This document shows, one piece after another, positions 55,440 through 64,000 of a stretch of 64,000 nt of DNA. The DNA is from Mucor racemosus. Taxonomy: Eukaryota > Mucoromycota > Mucoromycetes > Mucorales > Mucoraceae. Each line of letters starts with the position of its first letter. The stretch's first letter is position 1. The stretch covers positions 124,001 through 188,000 of the forward strand of contig JAPEHQ010000009.1 of assembly GCA_027405735.1 (NCBI GenBank), read 5' to 3'. Below the pieces are notes generated by a model. It was given only the letters and a program-made list of their open reading frames with translations, searched no databases and was not told where the DNA came from. A program made the translations under genes and the position numbers.

Positions 55440-56720
55440 TTGGAGCTCTCTTTATTGAGTATGTGCAATATTAGTCATTCAATTTTGCTAAACTTAATTA
55501 CAGCATCGCCCTGCGGCCTCGCTTTTGCAATTTTTTTAATGAATGTATCATATGACTGGCAGCTCTACCTCGTTATGCTCGATTACTATCTCTCTAGTCG
55601 AAAAATGTATATTTTTATAACAAATATTAATGAGGTTTATAAACATCCTTTTTTTTAAAGAAAATTCTGATCTTTGATTGCCCCCCATCTTTTGTGGTAT
55701 ATTATTAGAAAACATCTGCTATCCCTCCTCTTTACTCATTTAAACACACAGACGATTATGTGTATGATGTAAAATAGTCTCATATACATCCCGCCTTGTT
55801 TGGTACTGTAGATGGAACCGGCCAATTTGATTTATGAAATTTGAACGCAGATATCGAGAAATCATTTGATTCAAATTGGTTCTAGTAAAGTATTGAACAA
55901 ATTGTCTGGGGATAAAGAGGGTAAACAGATGGCAATAGGTTCCAATGATGATCATGTTTATGTTTATGACATTGGAGAGGTAAGACGAAAAATCAATGTA
56001 GATCAGCTCTAGCGTGATAATTAGAATGTAAAACTATGTTATTATCTAATATAATACCACATAGTATCAAAAAATGTAAAGATTTACAGTAATAAACTTG
56101 AATCAAGTGGGTAAAGTATCGTGGAGTCTTGAAGAAGTTCTCAAATATTATAAAATCTCTTATTTTTAAGACTTACAAGGCTTATAAGCGGAATATTAAT
56201 TTCAAAAATTATTCTTGTCCAGATCATCAATTTTGACATTTTTCCAATTTTTTTTTCTGATTTTGCAAATCTAGAGTTAATTATACTACCAATTATAAAA
56301 CCAAAAAATATACACATACACAGCATTTAGCGCTCTATTTGCTCAATAAAAAATAACAAACATTTTTATTATAAAGTATTGCATGAAAATCCTTTAATCA
56401 AAAACCCGTTTTTGGGGCAAAAGTACAAATTTTCATTACTTAAAATTTAATGTTAAGTTTTTATAAAATGTGTATTAGTTATAGCTACAATTTTGTCTCA
56501 CAATGTAGTATATTTAAACGTTGATTTTGGTATCAAAATTTGATTTTTCTATTTTTTGATCAAAATCATGAGTGTTGGTAAGGATGAAATGAGCCCCGAA
56601 AATGATTACTAAAAAAAACTGAATTTTCAGACTGCACATAGTTAAATACAAGGAAATTTGAAAAAAAAATACTTTTTGTTTAAAACTTGGATACGTTATA
56701 GAATAGTACATTATTAAATG
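55440..56720 (+). repeat. dispersed repeat R1, copy 4 (short, rearranged)
   Basis: 55484-55630 matches the R1 block near 40320-40440 (CGGCCTCGCTTTTGCAATTTTTT). The dynein fragment then follows at 55795-55979, and 56097-56720 matches 39690-40270. So the order differs from copy 3, as if two neighbouring R1 units lost their middle. It lies between two healthy genes and is the most isolated copy. Confidence 0.55.
55795..55979 (+). pseudogene. dynein intermediate chain WD40 fragment, R1 copy 4
   Basis: Reads GTVDGTGQFDL, a stop, NLNADIEKSF, then after a frameshift VLNKLSGDKEGKQMAIGS and DDHVYVYDIGE, ending at a good donor (GGAGAG|GTAAGAC). It keeps the terminal YVYDIGE and donor better than copy 3. 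Confidence 0.55.
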
Positions 56721-57949
56721 TACTTTTGTTTGGAGCTTGCTTTGCCTTGTAAGTTGGAAGATTTATAATATCAATGATGCATCCTATAAATTTACCAAAA
56801 ATATCACCACCTAAGCAGACCCAGACAACCAATGCCATATTTTTAAAGAGTTATTTTAATGCAAAAAAACAATGGTGAAAAATAAATTGAACTTATATAT
56901 CAACTTTAATGCATGTTCAAATCATTTATATATTTTTAGTTTGGAAAAAGGCAATGTAAATTGGGTAATTGTGATAGGGGGATTACAAGGGCCCAATATC
57001 TGGAAATTTCAAGCTTCAACATCATTTTGTTCTTTTGTGTCGTCCAGCGTCCTTTGTTGACATGAACATTTCTTTTAACCCATTTGTGAATCTTCTGTCT
57101 CTCAATGTATCTCAATCTATGGCTAGATCCAAGGTCTCGGCTAAGTTTTTCGATCTGCCTTTCAGTCGTCGCAAATCGTTCCTGAGTCTCTTCGACAGGT
57201 TTCTGCTGCAAAATGGAAAATTTTTTGATCATTATCTCTCACTGTAGTTCAAAGAAATGTTGTATATCGCTTGTTTAATGGCTGCATCCCCAATTAGAGT
57301 TTATCTCATCGATCTTTCCTATATCTGGTATTGCCAAGTTAAAGACATTGATTCATGTAAGATCCTTCTTATTTCACTTTCTCAAATCCGGCTTACCCGT
57401 ATATGATTAAATAATATTTAACAAATAAAGGCAGTAATTTGATATATAGAAATGTTGTTTAGCAGTTCAGTTATATAAGGGATAATTCTTAAGTAAGGTA
57501 GCATAAAGCATGTATATCCTATATACCTTCCAAAATATTTACAAATGAAACACTATAAAATATTTTTTGGAGCAAAAAAAAAAGCTAAAACGAAAAAAAA
57601 AGATGTATATATAACTTCTTATAAATTGAAAAAGCTAACACCAAGTCAAAAAGTAAAATGAAAATCCTTTGAAGAGGTTACCATCCTGATTGTCTCAAGT
57701 CATTTCAAGTCAAAAAAGCTCTTGATTTTTGGTGCAGTATCCGTTTGTAACTGATGTCATCATGTAAAAGAACTACAGATTCAAACCTAGCAAAGGTGCG
57801 AGGGTAGAAAGGGAAAATGTGTGGTGTGGGGCAAACTCATAGTCCTACAAAATAAAAAATATTGTTTTAAATTGTTTTCTTGAATTCGATAATCAAACAC
57901 ACACACACCACACCCCACTCTTACTTTTATTATTATTATTCAAATAACA
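56721..57949. other. intergenic region with a possible coding relic
   Basis: Mostly AT-rich. A minus frame at 56936-57232 (98 codons, from ATG at 57232) is rich in Glu, Gln, Arg and Lys (EETQERFATTERQIEKLSRD) and could be a coiled-coil relic, but there is no start context or intron support. CA-rich and ATT-rich repeats at 57894-57945 precede the NDUFB8 start and are probably its 5' UTR. Confidence 0.35.
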
Positions 57950-58611
57950 ATGGCTTTCCGTGCAGCTACACAACACGCATTGAACATGCGTCTCATTATG
58001 AACACAACTCGTCAACCTATTGCTGTCACTGCAGTTCGTCCTCAATCCACCTTGAGTACCGGTGAAGTTGTATCCGACCCTCAAATTGGTGATTATCCCA
58101 ATTTACCTCGTATCAGTGCACAAACTAGAGGCCCTTTTGGTTGGGATGATCCTCAAGATAAGCGTAATTTCGGTGAAGCTGTAAGCGAAAGGATATTATA
58201 CTACAAAGCAGCATCGTAACTAAAAAAAAAAAAAAATAGGTTCATGAAGAAGATGAAATTATGGGTGTTTGGGCACCTGATCTTCATACTTACAGCCCCT
58301 ATAAGGCTGCTAGTCAATTCGCTCTTTTCGCTGCTATTTTCACTGGATTTGCAGCAACTGTTTACAAGTTTTACCCTGACAAGGTCGCTGTAAGTATTGT
58401 GGAATATGATTAGAAATGTCAAATTTTGTTGACATACATTTATAGGTCCCTCGTACCTACCCCTACAATGGTTTGACCGAGGAATTCGGTGCTCGTGAAG
58501 GTGATATTCGTCCTCGTGGTGTAAGTTTTGAATAAATGACTTGTTTGATTTTGCATTAATAGTTAATCAATGCTTTTTAAATAGGCTCGTGTTGGAACAG
58601 ATGAGGAATAA
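57950..58611 (+). CDS. NDUFB8: NADH:ubiquinone oxidoreductase (complex I) subunit NDUFB8-like
   Basis: Four exons: 57950-58180, 58240-58389, 58446-58520, 58585-58611; 160 aa. All introns are phase 0. The N-terminal about 35 residues are rich in Arg, Ala, Thr and Ser with no acid, a mitochondrial presequence. The family core follows: QIGDYPNLPRISAQTRGPFG with WDDPQDKRNFGEAVHEEDE, then one membrane span (FALFAAIFTGFAATVYKFY), then VPRTYPYNGLTEEFG. NDUFB8 is an accessory subunit of the distal membrane arm of complex I. Its presence implies a respiring fungus that kept complex I, unlike baker's yeast. The last exon encodes only eight residues. Confidence 0.85.
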
Positions 58612-58964
58612 ATTACCAAACAAAACGAGAGAATTGGAATAGAAGATCCTATATACATATATATTTGTCGAATAAACACATCACAACACACCTACACAGA
58701 CACACACAAATACACCCAAAAACATATTTAATAAAGTATATGAAAATTTCATGAAAATTTCGAAACATGATCACATAATGATTATCCCATATAAAATCGG
58801 ACTTTTCCTATTTGTGCTCTGCCAGGAAAACGAGAAGCTTCTGTTGAGAAAAGTATATGGAAATCTGGTTCCATTATCATATAAATAATCTTCAATTTGG
58901 AAACCCCTTAAAAATTGTATTTCTTTTTCCTTTTTATTTCTTTTCTTTTAAAAATAATAATAAT
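58612..58964. other. spacer between NDUFB8 and glyoxalase II genes
   Basis: Contains the AATAAACAC 3' signal of NDUFB8 near 58670, a CACA-rich 3' flank, and a pyrimidine-rich stretch (58920-58950) just before the next start. Confidence 0.45.
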
Positions 58965-59219
58965 ATGAAGATCATTCCTATTAGCGTGCTTGAAGACAAC
59001 TATTCTTATATTCTTATCGATGATAAAACCAAAGAAGCTGCTGTCATTGATCCTGTTGAACCAATTAAAATTTTAAATGTCATTAGTCAAACATGTTCAA
59101 AATTATCAAGGTAAATCTTGTCACGAGTATTTCTAGAGTTCGAGTATAATAATTCAATTCTTAGTGTGTTTACAACTCACCATCATTGGGATCATGCAGG
59201 TGGAAACATAGAATTAATA

Positions 59220-59256
<37 letters not shown>

Positions 59257-59964
59257 CGAAAACGGTTTTGTTGGATGTCGAATAACACAATTAAAATAGC
59301 AAAAAAGCCAGGATTAGCTGTATATGGTGCAGATGCTCGTATTCCAGAAATCAATTATGTTTGTAAAGATCATGAAGAATTCAAATTAGGATCTTTAACG
59401 GTAACCCCTCTTCATACACCGTGTCATACAAAAGGACATGTTTGTTATTATGTTGTTGATCCAGCTACAGGTGAAAAGGCTGTATTTACAGGCGAGTAAG
59501 TATTTTGATTATAGATTCAATGTTAAATATGGTTGTCTAACAGCAGTTTAGTACATTATTTATTGGTGGTGTTGGTAAATTCTTTGAAGGTGATGCTCGT
59601 GATATGTACAGAATCCTATTCCATGTATTGACTAAATTACCCGATGAAACGTGGGTGTACTGTGGACATGAGTATACAAAAACCAATTTGAAGGTAGGTC
59701 CCATCATGCTTATATTATGCATCAATCCTAATGCTCTCGTAATTTTAGTTTGCTCTGACAATTGATCCTCAAAATGAAGCATTAATTGCAAAATGGAATT
59801 GGTGTCAAGATAAGCTAATCACTGTTCCATCTACAATTGGTCAAGAAAAGCTTTATAATCCATTTTTAAGGGTAAATGATCAATCCTTACAGATGGTAAC
59901 AGGGAAATCTGACCCGGTTGAGGTCTTGAATACATTTAGAGAAATGAAAAATAATTTCAATTAA
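58965..59964 (+). CDS. GLO2: hydroxyacylglutathione hydrolase (glyoxalase II)
   Basis: Five exons: 58965-59110, 59165-59220, 59300-59495, 59552-59693, 59749-59964; 251 aa. Metallo-beta-lactamase fold: DNYSYILID near the N-terminus, the metal motif [11 protein letters not shown] across exons 1-2, [12 protein letters not shown] in exon 3, [17 protein letters not shown] across exons 3-4, and [14 protein letters not shown] at exons 4-5. It hydrolyses S-lactoylglutathione to D-lactate and glutathione, ending methylglyoxal detoxification. No presequence, so probably cytosolic. Intron 2 contains A33 at 59223-59255. Exon 5 begins at FALTIDP and completes the C-terminal helical domain. Confidence 0.93.
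59223..59255. repeat. A33 homopolymer in intron 2 of GLO2
   Basis: 33 A directly after the donor GT. Such length is prone to slippage in vivo and in sequencing. Confidence 0.8.
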
Positions 59965-59982
59965 TCCAAAATTTAATACACT

Positions 59983-61465
59983 TTATTTATTTAATAATTC
60001 TTGGCTTTCAGGATTCATGAGTTGTTCGTTTTTATTATCTTCCTCTTGCTCTTCTTCTTCTTCTTCATTAAATTGATTTAATGTAGCTAAAGGTTTATGT
60101 ACATTATTATCTGCATATACCTGAGACCATCGGCCTGATTTAGGTCGTTTTCTATGAGACTTTTTGACAAGCGCTGTTTCAGCGTCATCTCCTTCATCTT
60201 CATCATCATCATCATGTATATGAACACTACCAGATGTAGTAGAAGAAACTTCATCAGATCGATACATTTCATATTCCATACGTTCTGCTGATAATGCATT
60301 TAATCTTTTTTGACGTTCAAGGGCTTCTTCATCTTCTCGAATTGCATTTTCATCTTCATTATATCTATTCCAAGATGCTTCCTCTTTTTGTGGCTCTGCT
60401 GGAGGCATAGGTGGAGGTGTGTAGGAATCTGGATCTTGAGATAGATCCAAAGGATGTACAACAAGAACCGAATTACGAGATGGATTGCTAATAATAGATT
60501 TACGTTTCAAGCTCTTTCTAGCCTTCTTGCGCTTGGCAATTTCATCAAACAAGCGTTGTCTCTGTTGATACATGTCAGCAGATAACACACTAGCTGTACC
60601 ATTGTCGGGTGTACTTGCTGCAGTATCTGTTGTTGTTCCAGTTGTAGTGATAGCTGCCTTTGATTTCTCGTTAGGAGATGAAGGGAATGATGCGTCATGA
60701 TAAGTTATTGATTGGCCTCTCAAACTCTTTTTCTCAATGCCACTGTCTTCTTCATCATCAGACCAACCACTTGTTTGGTTGCTGGCAATTATACCTTTTG
60801 CTTGATTGTGTTCAAAGGTTAATCGACGTTGATATCGAACGATAAAGAAAGCGCATATACTCTACATGTATGCGATCTTTGTAAATACATAAATGATACC
60901 AATCAATAGAAAAGATACTCACTGATAGAATACTATAAAGCAAATAAGAGGCAATTCTTTCGGTTGCAAATGTAACCCATTGATTCTGACAATTTCCGTA
61001 AATTTGCTTCATTTCTTTTGTGTCATCGAATCCTAAAGACCACCAAAACAATCTCGAAGGGTCTCGTTGAAGACATGAATTCATCAATGCCGGCCTGTAA
61101 TTGATAAAAAGCAACATGATATGAATAAAACCAACAATAATGGATGCTACAATCCCAATTACAAGCCCTATCATATAGACTGTGACACCTCCAAGCGAAC
61201 CCTATGGAAATAAATTGCAATCAGTGTATACATTTCATAAATTAAAGTCAAATTCATCATATACCATTAATGTACAAATCAATCCATATATACTCCACAC
61301 ACTAATAATACCAATAAATGTCAAATAAACGTAAAAGTCGCCCATTCGCATACTGTTTATAAAATCTAATGTGATAGACATGTTAGTGGAGTATCTCTAA
61401 ATAGTCGAAATAGATTACTTGCCAGTGAGAAATGTTAGATCAACTGCAATCACAATGGGAGCCAT
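59983..61465 (-). CDS. four-span membrane protein with long acidic cytosolic tail, unknown function
   Basis: Four exons on minus: 61465-61423, 61365-61265, 61201-60923, 60861-59983; 433 aa. Intron 1 has a GC donor (G|GCAAGT) with a normal AG acceptor. A start at 61381 would avoid it but loses the MAPIVIAVDLTFLTD head. Four hydrophobic spans are visible (YVYLTFIGIISVWSIYGL; VTVYMIGLVIGIVASIIVGF; a third at IHIMLLFINY; a fourth at SYLLYSILSSICAFFIVRY) with a Cys-containing loop (CLQRDPSRLFWW, YGNCQNQW) before the last. The tail is charged: a Lys/Arg block (KRKKARKSLKRK), Pro-rich stretch, DDDDEDEGDD and a Glu run. Tail-to-tail with GLO2, 18 bp apart. Family unknown; tetraspan-like. Confidence 0.75.
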
Positions 61466-63069
61466 TGCCTATAAAATCGAATTTTATGTTGTTAACGCTT
61501 ATATATTTATTAAAAGTTTATTAATACTTTACGATCAACAACAACATGATCATGCACGCAAAAGCGCGAGATGTTATCATATTACTAAACCAATTTTTCC
61601 TTTTCATTTACAAAAAATATGTATTATCTTATAAAAGAAACGTATTTGCTACGAAATTTATATTTTTTTAGTGTCTTTATTGATATAAATGCTTGTTCTT
61701 ATTATTGTATATGTTTCATGAGATATTGAAAGGGTTTGTTATTCATCAAAAAAATGGACAAAACAGATCCTTTTTATTTCATCGGTGAGACCAAACCCTT
61801 CAGCAATATGTTAAAATGCATAATATCATTAAACTTTTACTATTTCTTAGCATGAAAACAGGAATATGTACGAAATCTTGCAAGTTCTTCAAAAAATGCA
61901 CCCTTTACAGGATTTTATAAGTATTCTTTTTTTGTTGAATAAAGTCAAGTTTAACAACGTATATCTACATTCTTAATTTTATTTTACCAATTTTTGAAAC
62001 CATAACCTTTTTGCATTACCAGGAAAAGATTATGACACTTCAAACAAGATGTAAAAACCTACCAAGCTATTACAGCAATGCTCAATCAAGATCAGTAGTT
62101 GTCAAATTTCAATTATTTAATGAATTTGAAGCAAAACATTTATGTTTTTTTTCACATCTAGAGCAACTATGCAAAATGTAAATGGGCTGAAAACTTGATA
62201 TAACATATAAAACCTAAAAAATCATTGACAATCATTCAATTGTTCGCAAATGCTGGGGAATATTGAAGTTGCGCCTTGATCCAATCACTTTTAAACAATG
62301 GACGCAAACAAGGGATTTAATTAAGATATATTGTATTATCTATTCAACAATAACAATACAGATATCAAAAGGTTACATCTGATGTGTTACATATGTAGCG
62401 AACGAGATTTCCCTCATCAAAAATACTACAGTATGTGTCTTTAACGTTTTGTTTTTTGTTAATCGATTATGCACATTGGACCCGTATACATTTACATTAC
62501 GACTACGACAATGGCATTACATTTTGACCCGAAAAACCGAGACCAAAAATGCTTGCATACATTGCTTTTTATCCAAAACCTCGTTTCCGCTAAAACTGTA
62601 AAATAGATCAAGATTTGCGTTCAGATCAAGATCTACAAGTCTGGACCCTCTCGTTAAGTAATTGTATACACTGGTTATGTATTGATATAGGCACACTGCA
62701 AGTTGTCAAAATCAACAAAAGTTCAATTTAGTCCTATTGAATCTTTCCCAATACACGTCCTTTCTCATGCAATTAAAAAGCTTAAAATGAAACAATTCAG
62801 TAAACATCCCTAAAAATTAAAAGAGTTCAAATCCGTAGTTTATCATATATATATATTTATATTTATATTTATATTTATATTAGTGCTATTTGGGCATTTG
62901 TTCGTACCCTTTTTTTTTTCCTGTGTTGCCTTTGTTGTCGGCAAAATTATATCATGTAAAATGTAAATTAGAAAGGAGAAAAGTCGTGTTGATAAATAAA
63001 TCAGATACTAAAACTCTCTTTTTTTATGCTTTTCTTTTCACTGAAAAAAAATATAGGTCAAGCATTCTC
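61466..63069. other. 1.6-kb intergenic region between divergent genes
   Basis: No gene seen. It separates the minus-strand tetraspan gene from the plus-strand kinase and should contain both promoters. A TATATATATATTTATATTTA-type simple repeat lies at about 62845-62880. The frame from 62890 upstream of 63070 is open but hydrophobic and probably 5' UTR. Confidence 0.45.
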
Positions 63070-64000
63070 ATGAAAATGAACCAAGATCCAAGTATCAAGG
63101 ATAAATCTTCGATTTCACAGCCATTAATGAATGGGTATCAATTAAACGAACAGTTTTCAAGTATATATCAACTTGAAGATCAAATAGGCAGCGGTGGTTA
63201 TGGATTTGTAATGTCTGCTATACATCGTGAAACAAAAAAGAATGTGGCTGTAAAATTTATATACAAACACAAGCTACCTTCTGATTTTAAGGGTCGAAAT
63301 AATACTAATATACCAAATGAAATATCAATTCTCAAACGAATTCATCATCCCACCGTTATTGAATACATTGATAGTTTTCAAGACAATGTATATCATTATT
63401 TAATCATGGAATTATACGGGTGCGAATGGTCATCTCGACAAACATCAGATGATAACCATAGTGATAACAGTAGCTGTGAAAGCGATACGGCACCTGCAAC
63501 ACCTCCATCGTCATTTGAAGGCTACCCAATGCGAAGAAGAAGTTCAAGCGATTTATTCGAGTGTATTGAAAGCCAAACAAAATTAACTGAATCGCACACT
63601 CAAAATATCATCAAACAGCTTGTGCAATGTATGAGTGATTTACGTGATTTGGGCATATACCATCGTGACATTAAAGATGAAAATATCGTTGTCGATTCAA
63701 ACTTTCAGGTATACCTTATTGGATAATTGATGCAATAAAGCCTTGACCATTTGTTTTTTTATGACAGGTGAAACTGGTGGATTTTGGCTCGGCTATTCAA
63801 ATACCTCCTGATTTTCCTGATCGTGATCAATACACGATGAACAAGTTTCATGGCACCATTTCTTTTGCATCCCCTGAAATACTGTTAGGCTTGAGTTATA
63901 AACCAGAACCTGCCGAGGTTTGGTCATTGGGTATTTTACTGTTTACATTGCTCTATGGTCAGGTACCTTTTGCTAATTCAACGGAGGTCATAACCGGTAA
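63070..64000 (+). CDS. serine/threonine protein kinase, PAS-kinase-like catalytic domain (partial, runs off the window)
   Basis: Exon 1 is 63070-63708, exon 2 starts at 63768; a possible donor (G|GTAA) is at 63997 and the rest is beyond the window. Kinase motifs: GSGGYGFV loop, catalytic Lys in VAVKFIYKHKL, Glu in NEISILKRI, YHRDIKDENIV, KLVDFGSA, GTISFASPE, VWSLGILLFTLLYG. The HRDIKDEN and FGSA forms and the GT-FASPE segment are typical of PAS kinase and relatives. The N-terminus is only about 33 residues before the domain, so no PAS domain. A Ser-rich insertion of about 55 residues interrupts the hinge after IMELYG. The start is uncertain: ATG at 63070 or 63076. Confidence 0.8.

Noticed and set aside
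56936..57232. 98-codon charged frame on minus
   Set aside because: Coil-like composition but no start context, introns or homologue recognised; mentioned only as a possible relic.
1..64000. Search for CRISPR arrays, tRNA and rRNA genes
   Set aside because: No spaced direct repeats, cloverleaf-type boxes or rRNA-like blocks noticed by eye; a tRNA scan program was not available.

Overview
The window looks like nuclear DNA of an early-diverging filamentous fungus, most likely Mucoromycota/Mucorales. It is very AT-rich. Genes carry many short GT-AG introns (about 45-75 nt). Recognisable host genes are typical fungal single copies: POM152-like nucleoporin, vacuolar-type Ca2+/H+ exchanger, riboflavin synthase, NDUFB8-like complex I subunit, glyoxalase II and a PAS-kinase-like catalytic domain. 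The lineage call is inference from gene style and retroelement type, not from a database match.

Layout. (1) 1-18 kb is a nest of mobile elements. A dispersed repeat (here R1) fills 779-4790 in minus orientation and is itself invaded by a pogo-like MITE and a solo LTR. A second dispersed repeat (R2) was invaded by a near full-length LINE (minus, 5152-16811, perfect 15-bp target duplication). That LINE was in turn invaded by an intact chromovirus (5458-11209, TSD TGGCA) and by a palindromic MITE (about 14335-14789). (2) 18-26 kb holds a Gln/His/Pro-rich protein gene (plus) and the POM152-like gene (minus). (3) 26-43 kb is again repeats: an R2 copy, a decayed gene relic, then two R1 copies. The first R1 copy contains a second intact chromovirus (29820-35889, TSD ATCAC), a solo LTR (TSD ATAAG) and two copies of a 149-bp CACTA-type foldback MITE. 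(4) 44-46 kb is the Ca2+/H+ exchanger gene. (5) 46-50 kb is an R2 copy and a broken solo LTR with another LTR nested in it. (6) 50.7-64 kb is gene-dense: F-box protein (minus), MFS transporter, riboflavin synthase, a short R1 copy, NDUFB8, glyoxalase II, a four-TM protein (minus) and a kinase truncated by the window edge.

The host genes show no operon-like functional link. The main interest is in the repeats. R1 copies carry a recognisable fragment of the dynein intermediate chain WD40 region with its splice donor. Both intact chromoviruses have identical LTR pairs and a T7 tract where a tRNA primer-binding site is expected. Every nested insertion can be ordered from its target duplication. 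I found no rRNA, tRNA or CRISPR array. Exon boundaries were placed by hand from splice signals and reading-frame continuity.
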